Source: Cordilura impudica (Eukaryota; Arthropoda; Insecta; Diptera; Scathophagidae). Taken from it: 64,000 nucleotides of DNA. This document shows positions 32,150 to 44,047 of the stretch, piece after piece. Position numbers and translations under genes: made by a program. Location: NCBI GenBank assembly GCA_963682025.1, contig OY821519.1:99073085-99137084 (forward strand), in the 5' to 3' direction. How positions within the stretch are numbered: the first letter of the stretch is position 1; every line of letters begins with the position of its first letter. Under the pieces are notes generated by a model. The model did no database searches, had not been told where the DNA came from, and worked only from the letters and a program-made list of their open reading frames with translations.

Positions 32150-32412
32150 TGAGCGCGTCGAAATGATGCTATTGAAAATAATCAGATTTTAAATGCGTAT
32201 ATTGCAGGACAGATATTGAGATCAGTATGCAAATTTTCACTTAAATAAATATTCAACAAAATTCATTAAATAAAAATACGTAAAAATTTAAGAACGAATT
32301 TGGAGGGTAAGTTAATTTTTTTATTTCGTTAAAAAAAAATGGGAAAATTCTTCATTTCTTCTGGGGACCTTTTTAAATTTGGGGAATTTGTTCATCGTGA
32401 AGTTATTCCCTT
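32150..32412. repeat. TIR-like repeat with CCCCAA words, copy 2 (3' part)
   Basis: Direct, diverged copy of about 31666-31810. See copy 1. Confidence 0.5.
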
Positions 32413-32689
32413 GAATCCGTTGAAAAATAAAAATTTGAATAGCGAACAATTATACCAAAAAACAGAAAATGAATTGTATACAAAAAGTGGGCGTAAAAGT
32501 AGGCGTGGCCGGTAAGAATCATATGGATACCTTTCCTGGAGTACAGAGATCGTGCATATCAAATTTCAGAGAAATCCGTTTAAAAATAAAAATTTGTATA
32601 GCGGTCAAACAAACAAACAAACAGAAAATGAATTTCGTTATACCCTGTTAATGAGATTGAGATAAATTGTATATGATACGCCCTGTGTT

Positions 32690-32823
32690 GAATTGTGAAT
32701 TGCTTAAATTTATTAGCATACCTACAGGCTCATTTAAATATTCATAAATTTTTATATTGCATGCAAAAATAATATTTTCTAGAATTTTCACTCGAATTTC
32801 GAGTGCTGGGTAATATTTACTAG
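32690..32823 (+). mobile_element. Helitron-N1 3' fragment
   Basis: GTTGAATTGTGAATTGCTTA, then TTCACTCGAATTTCGAGTGC and a CTAG end at 32820-32823; the palindrome is perfect. The 5' part is missing. Confidence 0.7.
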
Positions 32824-34058
32824 TATGTATAATTATATAATTACTATTTAATAGATAAAAAGTTAAGAACTTTTTAGATTGAAAATTACAAATTAAGAAA
32901 ATTTATATTGAAAAATTAACGGAAAATAAAACCCAAGTCCCGAGATTAGCAATTTTTATCCCGTTTGGCATCCCTAGTTGTTACTTCTTATTTTAAATTA
33001 AAATTCTCAATTTTAGTTGCACTTTTCTCGTTTTAAAATAAAAATAATTTATTGTTTTAAGTTTAAATTGGATGAAGAATAACCTTTTCTTGGAACATTT
33101 TAACTTATATTGTTTCTATTTAAGATCCATTGAAAAGCTCTGATGTTTTTTTTTTTTTTTTTTTAAATAATAAAAGTGCCACCTCAAAAAGAGAGAAAAA
33201 AAATGTCTGATGCTGTTTACAGTTTATCAGATTTACTTCAAGTATCTATTGAAACAAGTAACACACTCCATTTTGTATTGTATTGCATATTAGATTTAGT
33301 GAATGTATTGAAAGAAGTACGTGTATAATAGGGGTATCACACAGAGTTCCTTTAACTTTCAGCAGATCCATTGTAATTTATTGACATTACTCGTAAGTTT
33401 AAAGCCTTTTATAACTTTAAGTATTGAAATAGACCGTAATGGTTCGTGTTAAGAACATATAAAATATTTCCTGGTTTTCTTAAGGTTTTTTATTTTATGT
33501 ACATCTTGTGATTATGTTATACTCGGTTCATACAAACTTAAGTTGTCATAATATTCACGTGCATACAATTTCAAATAAATCGATAAAGATTATATGCATA
33601 TTTGTACATACAATTTATAATTCTACTGTGTACAGAACTTTTAAAGAGTTTAGGTTTGAAATTATTTAATTTTTTTCTAAAGCAATAAATGAATGCTCTT
33701 CTTAAGCTGAACATGTCGCATTTTACCCGTTTTTAAAACCTCAACTAATAACAACGAACGGGCCCAGTTTGAATTGCTAACCGATCTAAGACACTGAAAT
33801 CAATTCCATTCTTCTCCAAAAAGCTTTTCACAAATATCAGCAATTTAATTTGGAAAATAAAAATTATCAATGTCGATGTTAAAAAAGTATGAGTGAAACT
33901 TTTCAATGATTTGAAACCTTTCTTAGTTTATTCTACTGAATAATGCCGGTCGACAAACCCTCCAAAATTCGAATGTTTCAATTGTATATTCGGTTCTTTC
34001 AACCGAAGTTCTCTTCAATCAGCAAAATTTTAACTTTCAATAACAATTCAGATTGATA
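32824..34058. other. AT-rich intron DNA
   Basis: No gene or element ends recognised in about 1.2 kb. A T-run is at 33147-33164. It may hold unrecognised old repeats. Confidence 0.4.
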
Positions 34059-34425
34059 TCTATAATATTAATAGGCTAGGCGGTTTCTTGTGACCGATGT
34101 TTTGTTCTGCCGTTTTATCCCGATTTTGACCAAACGTATGTTATTTGAAAGGTATTTCTTTTTAGCCGTTTTGCAGATGTACAGATTTAAGAATTTTTTC
34201 CTTCATTTTGAGTAAATTGCATTTAAAGTTGCTACTAACACATACCTAAAATTATACATATGCTATGTGTGTTTTATTAAATTTTTTAATATGTTTGTTT
34301 ATGAGTTTGTTATCTTCATTCACAATAATAATAAACCATAAAAGTGTTTGTTTGTGAATTGGCGAAGTTGAAAAATAAAGCTGCCTAGAAATTGCACTCG
34401 AATTTCGAGCGCTGGAATCTGCTAG
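34059..34425 (+). mobile_element. Helitron-N1 copy 3 (367 bp)
   Basis: TCTATAATATTAATAGGC after A; CTCGAATTTCGAG palindrome; GGAATCTGCTAG before T. Both ends intact; one of the best copies. Confidence 0.88.
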
Positions 34426-35170
34426 TTATATAAAATATCCATAATTTTTAGGATTAGTATATAGATTTTAGTAACATATTGTTAGGTCTATAGTAGACGG
34501 ATGCAATATTAATAAAAAAAAAAGTTTAAAAATAATCCATGTTATCATCGTTTGTTAGCAAAAAAAAATGCTATGACAAGTTGTTTCAAAAAAACAGGCG
34601 ACTTAAATATTAAAATAAAGCTCAAAATTCGTGTTGAAAGGGGAAAGAAAAGGTATTGGAAGGATACCACACATTATGCACAAGACTGGGGCTCAGCTAC
34701 TCAAATGTTCTCAAAGTTATACACTCAAACCAGTTTTTGTCCGGTGGATAGGGACTGCATAAAAGAAAACGCATAAAAAATCGCACAAAAAGACCGGACA
34801 AACACAGATTTGAGTGTACTTGCAACTCTCTTAACATGCCTCAAATAAAAAGGAACAAAACACGGACTCCGAAATCATCAGAACACTCACTAAATCGAGT
34901 TAAAAGTCGATGTCGATAGATGAATATTGCGGATGAAGAATGTAAAAAGAAAAGATTTTAAACTAGGGATGTCAGAACAACTACCCTCAGAGATGATATA
35001 CAGGTCCAAACATACAGTGAACCAATAAAAAAACAGTACAGTATTCTAGTATAAAATAAAATGTTTAAATATTCTGTATTTTATTCATTTTTCAAATAGT
35101 TTTAACAAAATTTGTAAAAATATCATGCTCTTAAAAAAAAAAAAATAAAAGGAACATCCATGAAGCAAAA
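34426..35170. other. unassigned, with a small inverted repeat
   Basis: A pair of inverted 25-bp words (TACACTCAAACCAGTTTTTG at about 34718 and its diverged complement, ending at about 34819) could be the tips of a tiny element of about 100 bp. Otherwise nothing; an ORF at 34552-34776 has no recognisable content. Confidence 0.35.
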
Positions 35171-35880
35171 AACAAGTAAGAAATTATAGTCGGTCTAGAT
35201 CGTTTAGAGACCCTATCTCTTCGGTCCAGCTAATTTGATATAGAAAATAAGCATAAACCAAATTTGAGTGGCATTGTTATTAATTTTTTGGGCTGCAGAT
35301 ATGAAAAGTTCATATCGGGTGCTATATTTATATGGGGACTGGTCCGATCCTGACCATATTTGGCAAAGTCACTTATATTTTGAAAAATATAAATACAAAC
35401 CAAATTTGAGAAAAATCTGTGCAATATTTTTGTTCTTTGATAGATTTAAGTGAATATCGGGAAGCAGCTGGCCTGTGACTAAGAATTGTCCTATAGGGAT
35501 TATACAAACCCAATTTGACTGAGATCTATATGATAATTTGGATCTTATGGCAATTTATGTCGATTTCATAGGGGTCATTTGTATGGGTACTAGGTCTGAA
35601 CATGGATCGAATATCACCGATTTCAATAGCGTTCATCCTATAGCCGACAAAAGCTTACATACAAAATTTTATCAAAATATATTCATATTTCCGACCTGTA
35701 GTTTGATTACGAGGTTTACATGGACACACAGACGGACGGACGGACATCGCTAAATCGAGTCAGAAAGTGATTCTGAGTCGATTGGTATAATAAAAGATGG
35801 CTCTAGATCAAATATTTTTGGTAGTTACAAACAGCAGCACAAATCCATTATACCCAAACCACATAGTGGTATAGGGTATA
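35171..35880 (+). repeat. mini-me-like element, copy M5
   Basis: AACAAGTAAGAAATTATAGT to CATAGTGGTATAGGGTATA, with (GACG)n at 35731-35746. A short deletion removes part of the front palindrome. Followed directly by M6. Confidence 0.85.
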
Positions 35881-36600
35881 AAAATAATCTATGGATATAA
35901 GAAACATCACAGGGTGTTTCACCAAAATTTTTTTATTTTTTTTTTTATATAAGTATACACCAAATTTGAGAGGCATTGTTATTAATTTGTTGCCGGTATA
36001 AATGAGAAAGTTCATATCGAATGGTATATTTATATGGGGACTAGGCCGAAATATGGACCGATCATGGCCATATTTAGAAAAATCACTTAGTTGTCGCAAA
36101 TAGATATAAACCCAATTTAATAAAAAATTATGCGATATTTTTGTTTTCAATCGATTTCAGTGAAGATCAGGAATTAGCTTTATATGGGGGCTATGACTAA
36201 GAATGGTCCCACAAAGTTTATTTGTAGTTTACTGATTACTGGGTATAATAAACACACATAGACCAAAATTGACACAGATCTATATGATAATTTAGATCTT
36301 TGGCCGCTTGAATCTCATGAACATTCACCGATTTTCAGCACTTTCAGTACCGTTCATGCTATAGCCGAGAAAATCTTCGATACTAAATTTCATGAAAATA
36401 TATTCATATTTGAGACCCGTAGTTTGATTAACGGTTTACATGGCCACACAGATAGACAAACAGACAGACGGATGGACGGACTAAGAAAATTATTGTGAGA
36501 CTATCGATATAATAAAGGGTGGGTCTAAGTCTTTTTGGTAGTTCAAAACATCAGCACAAACTCATTATATCCTACCCACAAGTTGTATAGGCTATAATTA
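35881..36600 (+). repeat. mini-me-like element, copy M6 (diverged)
   Basis: Same block order as M5, clearly more diverged: GAGAAAGTTCATATCGAATG, TATGGGGACTAGGCCGAAAT, GACAGACGGATGGACGGAC core at 36461-36480, and the GTATAGGCTATAA end. Different ages of M5 and M6 argue against a simple tandem duplication. Confidence 0.75.
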
Positions 36601-38238
36601 AAAATTTGATGTTTCAGAACCCCATTTTTTTTTTTTTGAGATAAAATCGTTTTCTGCGACCTTTGACGAATTTTACAAAATCTAAAAAATTTCTCAAACA
36701 TTTTTTAGGCCACACCATTTTTTCGCCATTTTTTTAAATTTTATAGCAAAAATCGTGTTGCTCACTTAAAAATGCTGCCAAAAATAAAAAAATAAAAAAA
36801 AATTTTCGTGATTACCTCGAGAAACATATCTTTTAAACGCATTTCGATTTTTTTATTTCACATGATCCAGTAACGAGGTATGATGTTCACCGTAAAACAA
36901 CTATTTTTCGAGGCGTCTCCGGAGATTCACTGTCACGGACTTAGTTATTAAAATTTTTAAATGAAAACTTTTTCAAAGATACTTCAAATGTTATACTATA
37001 GCGTGTATATGAAATAAATAATCCAACATTATTCATATCAGCAAAAAAAAAAAACAAATTATGAAAATACAACTTTTTCCGCCTTTAAATCCTTACCTCT
37101 CCACATCTTAAACAAAAGCACCCTTGCATTTTAATTGCATGAATAATTCAAACTTTTAAGTAATCACCCATTAATATTTAAACTCAAAATTTTTTCCCCT
37201 AAAAAGTTAATAGTTGCAACCAAGTTAAAGATTATTTGTTAACACAACAAATTTAAAAATCTTTGGAACTTTGTAGAAAAATTTAGATTTCCTATAAGAT
37301 GAAAACGTAAAATAGATTAATGTAAAACAGTAGTAAACAATAACAACACATAAATGCAGAAGATGGAAAAAGAAGTCAGTTATTTAAGAAAAAAAAAAAT
37401 CTAATTTGCGTGCATGAACTATGGTTTTGATATATTTTTTTTTATATGATGAAATAAAAAATCTTAATAAATGCAACCACGCGATACTGCCCACCATTAA
37501 AACAAGAAATTCAATAAACAACAAAATTGAAAACACGCAAGTTATAAATGAAAAAGTCAAAACCTACACACTGCAATCAATGAATTAATTGCAGTGGCAG
37601 TTAACTTCTTTTTATTTCAAATCCCTCGTAAAATTAGACTAACGAACAACACGCGAAAATTTTAAAGATTTTTTGAAGATTTAAAAACGTGTATTCGTAA
37701 AACCGTCTATCGGGTCAAGTTTACAAGTTATTGATACAACATTTATATAGCGACTAGGTCGCACAAAAAATCTAAAACAAACAAAATAGAACAGCAATCA
37801 ATATAATAGTTCAGCTAATTACTGACTCACTGATCTGCTGATTATGTAACACTGTACGTGTACGTACGATTAATTATCACTCATACGTTTATTTATGAAT
37901 TTTGACAGGGATCATAAATTCGAAAACTAAGCGTCGTTGAGTAACATTTTTTCAACTCTTTAAAAACTATATTTGGGGTTGCAAGATCGAAGAGCGGAAA
38001 ATTTTGACGGCAAACATAAAACGCTTATATCTCGAAAACTAAACATCGTAGAGCAAAAGGGTTAAAAGATAGAAATACGTAAAAATTTGTGAATAATTTT
38101 TTTTTCACAATTCACAATTTTACAAAAAATTAATTTTTAACAAATATATTGCGTATATTAAAATAAACTGTTTTCATTTTTAACAGGGCCTTCAGCGAGT
38201 TAAAACTAACTAGCAATGCAATAATAATACATTTTGAT
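36601..38238. other. AT-rich intron DNA
   Basis: No gene or element ends recognised over 1.6 kb. Words such as TATCTCGAAAACTAA recur (37915-38045), suggesting an old repeat. Confidence 0.4.
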
Positions 38239-38380
38239 GCTTTTTATACACATTTAAAATTGTTATTGTATTAGTCAAATTTCTAAACAATTGTACCAGT
38301 ATAGACATGGCTTTTTATACACATTTAAAATTGTTATTGTATTAGCCAAATTTCTAAACAATCGTACCAGTATGGACATG
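38239..38380. repeat. 71-bp tandem duplication
   Basis: Two consecutive copies of a unit beginning GCTTTTTATACACATTTAAA and ending near ACCAGTATRGACATG, with only a few differences. Confidence 0.85.
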
Positions 38381-38527
38381 CGAGAAAAAACTTTTTGATA
38401 GACAGTGTACGAGTCATTCAGATTTTCGGAAATGCCATAATATTTAGAATTGATTAATTACACTTCTTTCAAGGCAATTGTACAGTTTAATTATTCATGA
38501 AAATACTCTCTTTGAAAACAATTGTCA

Positions 38528-38901
38528 CTAGCAGATTCCAGCGCTCGAAATTCGAGTGCAAATTCTAGCAAATTTTATTTTTCCATTTAATAAAGACCCT
38601 AAAGGTATGCTTTACACTTCAACTCATTTTAAATGAAGAAAACAAACTCAACACATTAACACAAACACATTAACAAATTTAATAAACACACACATAGCAT
38701 TGTATAATTTTATGAATTTGTTAGTAGCAACTTAAAACGATGATAACTCCAAAAAAATATTTCAGACGATGAAACTCTGTAAATCTGGGAAAAACCTAAA
38801 AAGAAATACCTTTCAAATGATAAATTTTTAGTCAAAATCGGGGTAAAACTGTGAAACTTACATCGGTCACGAGAAATCGCCTTGCCTATTAATATTATAG
38901 A
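38528..38901 (-). mobile_element. Helitron-N1 copy 4 (374 bp)
   Basis: Minus orientation with both ends intact (TCTATAATATTAATAGGC; CTCGAATTTCGAG; CTAG), between A and T. Confidence 0.88.
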
Positions 38902-39029
38902 TATTTAAAATGTGTTCCTAATATATTAATTTTTTATTCCAAATAATTAAATTAAATGAATTAATATTAAATATTAAAAATAATAAAATTTTTAAGCTTA
39001 TTAAAAAATTTCTCTGTCAAGTAATGCTG

Positions 39030-39560
39030 AAAGATCACTCGAAAGATCAGAAAAAGGCATTAGAAATGCCTTAAATTGGAAGCCATGCAGTGAAACTCGG
39101 GGTAGACCTCGTACCGCATATTAGCCAAAAAGCTAGCAAATTGTCGAAAGCTAATTTTTAAAGAAACAAAAGCTTCAACAGTCCGCCGCAGATTATAAGA
39201 AAAAATTTCCCTGATAGAGTCGTGCAGGAAGGTTGCACTATTAAGTAAAACTGACAGGAAAGCTCGCCTTCAGTGTGCTACCTAATTTAAGAACAGTTCC
39301 ATTGAAGGACTGTTTTTTTTTTATAGAGCGATAAACAAAAATATGTTATAGTGGACGCAATGTCCGAAGACCTGAAGGTAAATAGCTTAGTGATAGTTAC
39401 AAAAAATATAGAAAAAAATTATTTAATCTTGATGGGTTGCACAAAAAGTTTCCATTTTGGAATAGCATTCTCAGTTGCCCGATCTCAATTCGATTGTGAA
39501 TTTGTGGGATGGAATTAGAGACAAATTTAGAGGGAAAAGGTTGCAGCAAAAAAATCAATT
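39030..39560 (+). pseudogene. Tc1-like transposase remnant
   Basis: Plus-strand pieces: CSETRGRPRTAY (basic GRPR linker), TVRRRL, KTDRKARLQCAT and HSQLPDLNSI followed by NLWDGIRDKF, the block with the last acidic residue (SPDLNPIENLW in intact Tc1 proteins). Many stops and deletions. Confidence 0.7.
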
Positions 39561-39609
39561 TTGAGAATAGAAAATTTTCAAAAATTTAAAGAAAAGAATC
39601 CAATTTAGA

Positions 39610-40394
39610 CAAGTAAGAAAATTATAGTCGGTCTAGACCGACTATACGATACCCTATACCATGCGTTTAGAAACCCTATCTCTTAGGCCCAACTAACTGG
39701 ACATTGAAAATAAGCAAAAACCAAGTTTGAGTGGGATTTTTATTAATTTTTTTGGCTGCAGATATGAAAAAGTTCATATCGGATGCTATATCTATAAAGG
39801 GACTAGGTCCAAAAATGGACCGATGCTGATCATGTTTGGTAAAGTCTCTTGTATTTTGCAGAAATATGTACAAACAAAATTTGAGAAGAATCAGTGCAAT
39901 ATTTTTGTTTTTTAATAGATTTAAGTGAAGATCGGGAAGCAGCTCTATATGGGGTCAAAGGGATCATTTTTGGACTACTCATTAGTGGATGTAATGAACG
40001 CATACAAACCCAATTTGAGTAAGATCTATATGACAATTTGGATCTTATGGCAATTTATGTCGATTTCATATGGGTAATTTGTATGGGGGCTAGGTCTGAA
40101 CATGGACCGATTCTCACCAATTTCAATAGCGTTCATCCCATGGCCGACAAAAGCTTATATACCAAATTTCATCAAAATATATTCATATTTGCGACCTGCA
40201 GTTTGATTACAAGCTTTACATGGACACACAGACGGACGGACGGACGGACGGACGGACATTGTTAAATCAACTCAGAAAGTGATTATGATTCGATCGGTAT
40301 AAATAAAGATGGGTCTAGGTCAAATATTTTTGGTTGTTACAAACAGCAGCACAAAGTCATTATACCCAAACCACATAGTGGTATAGGGTATAAT
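39610..40394 (+). repeat. mini-me-like element, copy M7 (complete)
   Basis: Complete copy: AAGTAAG leader, perfect palindrome TAGTCGGTCTAGACCGACTA at 39625-39644, (GACG)6 at 40231-40254 and CATAGTGGTATAGGGTATAA end. Very similar to M9 at 47561-48364. Small ORFs in both copies only reflect their similarity. Confidence 0.9.
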
Positions 40395-40573
40395 AACAAT
40401 GGTGACCACTGGCCAATCTGGATATTTAATGTTTATAAATGTTAATATTCTTTAAAAAAAATTTAAAAAAAATTTTGAATATTAAAAATTCTTATTTTCG
40501 ATCTATATCATTATAATGATTGAGTTAGACATTAAATCAGGCTCAAGATCAAATATTTTTACTTTAAATAAAG

Positions 40574-42145
40574 TAAAACAAGTAAGAGTTTTAAATTCGG
40601 CTGGGCCGAATCTTTGATACCCTCAACCTTTTTCATTTTCAATTTTCATTTTTAATTTATCATTTTCTATTTTTCACTTTTCAATTTTCATCTTCCGTTT
40701 TTCATTTTTAGTTTTTAATTTTTAATTTCTCATTTTCCACTTTTCATTTTCCATTTTCCATTTTCGATTTTTCATTTTCCATTTTTCATTTTTCAATTTT
40801 CATTTTTCATTTTCCATTTTTAATTTTTAATTTTTCATTTTCCATTTTTCATTTCTATATTTTCATTTTTCATTTTCCATTTTTCATTTTTAATTTTTAA
40901 TTTTTCATTTTCCATTTTTCAATTTTAATTTTTCATTTTTTATTTTTCATTTTTCATTTTCCATATTCCATTTTCCATTTTTCATTTTTTATTTTTCATT
41001 TTTCATTTTTCATTTTTCATTTTTAATTTTTCAGTTTTCATTTTTCATTTTCCATTTTGCATTTTTCAATTTTAATTTTTCATTTTTTATTTTTAATTTT
41101 TCATTTTCCATATTCCATTTTCCATTTTTCAGTTTTTATTTTTCATTTTTCATTTTCCATTTTGCATTTTTCATTTTTCAATTTTCAATTTTCATTTTTC
41201 ATGTTCCATTTTCCATTTCTCATTATCCATTTTTTATTTTTCATTTTTCATTTTTAATTTTTCATTTTCCATTTTTATTTTTTCATTTTTCACTTTTTAT
41301 TTTTAATTTTTAATTTTTAATTTTCATTTTCCACTTTTCATTTTCCATTTTTACTTTTCATTTTTAATTTTTTATTTTCCATTTTGCATTTTTCACTTTC
41401 CACTTTTCATTTTCCATTCTTATTTTTTCATTTTGCATTTTTCATTTTCCATTTTTCATTTTTCATTTTCAATTTTTCAATTTCCATTTTTAATTTTTCA
41501 TGTTCCATTTTCCATTTCTCATTATCCATTTTTAATTTTTCATTTTCCATTTTTCATTATTCATTTTCCATTTCCGATTTTCAATTTTTCATTTTTCATT
41601 TTTCATTTTTAGTTTTTCAATTTTCATTTTCCATTTTTCAATTTTCATTTTCCATTTTTCATTTTCCACTTTTTATTTTTAGCAATTTTTAATTTTTAAT
41701 ATTTTATTTTAATGAGAAAAAAAATATGTGGTAAAACTTGCTTGACACGTGCAGTATTAATATACACACAACTGTAATGACTTCAACATTACGAAGAATT
41801 ACAACATATACAACATATCTTAAGAAAAACAACAAACACACTGAAAAATTTTATTTTTTCAAGAGTTTTTTTCAAAGTTTCATTCATATCTCGTGAACCC
41901 TTTGAGCGATTTTGACGATTTTAAATAGCAACTCCTTTGGGATGTTAATAAACTATTTTATATAAAAACGAACGGTCTAGCTTCCACAGACAGACGGACA
42001 GACGGTCATCGGTAAATCAACTTCCCTTGTAATAAGGATCAGGAAAATATATTTTTTTGGGGTCTCAGGAATATATTTCGATGCGTTGCAAACGGAATGA
42101 CAAACCTATATATACCCTCTGCCACTGAGGTGTGGAGGGTATAAA
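40574..42145 (+). repeat. mini-me-like family 2, copy F2, with a 1-kb internal array
   Basis: Starts AACAAGTAAGAGTTTTAAAT and the stem-loop ATTCGGCTGGGCCGAAT, and ends CTCTGCCACTGAGGTGTGGAGGGTATAA. Its (ACGG/ACAG)n core is at 41989-42008. Between front and core a 1.07-kb simple array has expanded (40629-41705). Same block order, inverted, as F1, F3 and F4. Confidence 0.8.
40629..41705. repeat. (TTTTCATTTTCCA)n simple array, about 1.07 kb
   Basis: Continuous run of 5-7-base units TTTTCAT, TTTTCCA and TTTTAAT. On the plus strand it is pyrimidine-rich with scattered A, and frames read FHFSFS-type peptides (41057-41257, 41384-41692) that are not genes. Confidence 0.95.
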
Positions 42146-42852
42146 AAGTAGTTTGTTATATTGGAGAAGGTTTAATAGTATATATAACTCTTTGTTTGGA
42201 TTCTCATTGCATTGATGATGGTAGGCAACTATTCCGAAACAGCTTTATAACCTGTCAGTAGATTAATTTTTGAAACAAATGTGCCAATGTTTTTTACTTT
42301 ATTTAAAGTCAAAACATTTGATATTGAGCCTGATTTAATGTCTAACTCAATCATTAAAATTTTGAATGTTTCTAATTAAAAAAAAATTTTGGCTTTTACT
42401 TATATAACATATATTAGAAATAAGACTATTAATTTGACTCGTATTTATTAATATAAAATTTGTTAAATAAAAAAATTTTATAGTTTCCGTGGTTTTAAAA
42501 ATCCAACAAAGGGCTAAATTTTGTAAAACTCCGTATATTTGGGGTGAACGTTGCATGGTTTCTTTTATTTTTTTTTATTTTAATTTCGGCTCAAGTAGAT
42601 ATAAAAATACTTTATGTATAATTTCATAAATTTTTGAATTTTTTTCCAATAATAAAAAAAAAGAATTAAAGAATTGTTTCTGTATAATGTTAGAAATAAG
42701 TGTATTGACTTGAATCATATTAATGGCTTTTTTTATTTTATATATTTATTTATTTTTGTTTTTAATAAAAGATATTTTTTTTTTGTAAACTGAAAACATA
42801 TATAAAATATTTTTTTTAAGAAATAAAAAAAAAATGTTATTATTTGGCACGA
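42146..42852. other. AT-rich, flanking repeat words
   Basis: At 42290-42360 the words CTTTATTTAAAG and GAGCCTGATTTAATGTCTAA occur. They are the inverse of 40505-40570 on the other side of F2 and recur near 53350-53670, so they belong to family 2. Otherwise nothing recognised. Confidence 0.45.
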
Positions 42853-43289
42853 CGCACTGTGGACCATATTTTGAGAAGGCGACCAAAAATCATTTTTTTA
42901 TGGTTACCGATTTTAAGGTTATGTTATTCATTTAAAAGGAAATACCAGTGAACCTCGGGAACCAATAAATTGCGACTCTATTTCAACTATATCACAACGA
43001 ACAGATTCTTCGAAAATGGACTTTCTCAGTATTTTGTTAAAATTCAATATTTCTTTGTAAAGTCGAGGAGTTGTTTAGAAATTAAAAAAAGGTCAAAATT
43101 TCCCGAAAATCTCCTACTTAATAGAGCATAACTCCTGCCCATCAAAAGCCATAAAAAAATCTTACAATATTCTGTAGTCCGAACCCGCTCCTACACAACT
43201 ATACCCCATTATATACCCGCCCGTTTCCGCCCGTGTGCACCAGAACAATTTTTCTGACCCAAGGTCAAATACTTTGTGCAAAATTCAAG

Positions 43290-43455
43290 AATACAAAAGT
43301 TTTGCACTATGTGGTTAGGGTAACGAGTTTGCCCTGATGTTTGTAACTATCAAAAATATTGGACTTATACCCATTTTTTATTGTACGAAACGACTCAAAA
43401 TTACTTTCTGAGTCGATTTAACGATGTCCGTCCGTCCGTCTGTGTGTTATGAATA
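43290..43455 (-). repeat. mini-me-like fragment M8
   Basis: Minus orientation: TTTGCACTATGTGGTTAGGG to GTCCGTCCGTCCGTCTGTGTG. Only the 3' third remains. Confidence 0.75.
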
Positions 43456-43771
43456 CAAAAGTTGGTCGTCCTTTGTATTTTTACTGGCAAAAAAAGGAAA
43501 CGGTTGAGTTGACACAAGTTGTTATATACTTATGTATAAAGGTAAAAACTTTTTTATTTCGACAGGTACATTACATAGTTATTTTTCAAAAATATTAACG
43601 TTCGTAACTTGAGTTATATAGTTTAAATACCTGACAAGGTGGGGAAAAAAAATTACATATTAGGTAAGTGGTAAAAAACTATTGCGACACACCCTTTTAA
43701 GAAATGAGCAGGTATGATTCACCATTTAAAAAGGATTAGGGCCTGCGTTTTTATGCTTCAAAAAGTGATAA

Positions 43772-44042
43772 TCTATAATATTAATAGGCTAGGTGATTTC
43801 TTGTGACTGATGTTTTGTTCTATCGTTTTATCCCGATTTTCACCAAACGTATATTATTTGAAAGGCATTTCTTTTTAGCCGATTTTCAGATTTTTAAATT
43901 TTTTTCCTTTATTTTGAGTTTGTTTTTTATGTTGATTTGTGAATTGGCTATAATTGGTTGGCATACTTTTAGGGTCTTTATTTAATGAAAAATAAAATTT
44001 CCTAGAATTTGCACTCGAATTTCGAGGGCTGGAATCTGCTAG
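43772..44042 (+). mobile_element. Helitron-N1 copy 5 (271 bp, internally deleted)
   Basis: Both ends present (TCTATAATATTAATAGGC; CTCGAATTTCGAG; CTAG before T), but about 100 bp of the middle are missing. Inserted in E2 just before its coding part. Confidence 0.88.
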
Positions 44043-44047
44043 TAAAA

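Larger units (their letters stand above)
30977..32689 (-). mobile_element. degenerate Helitron-like region
   Basis: A Helitron-type 3' end (inverted, ...GGCCTTCGGGTAAAAACAGCTAG) lies at 30977. The minus strand at 31900-32130 reads LREAEMPEST and RLREAESREPETPHTTVFL, like the repetitive N-terminal part of Helitron proteins. GTGGGCGTAAAAGTAGGCGTGGCC occurs at 32486-32509. The other end is not clear, and a TIR-like insertion sits inside. Assignment is tentative. Confidence 0.45.

Noticed and set aside
41057..41692. Two open frames of FHFSFS-type peptides
   Set aside because: They are read-through of the simple TTTTCATTTTCCA array, with no complexity.
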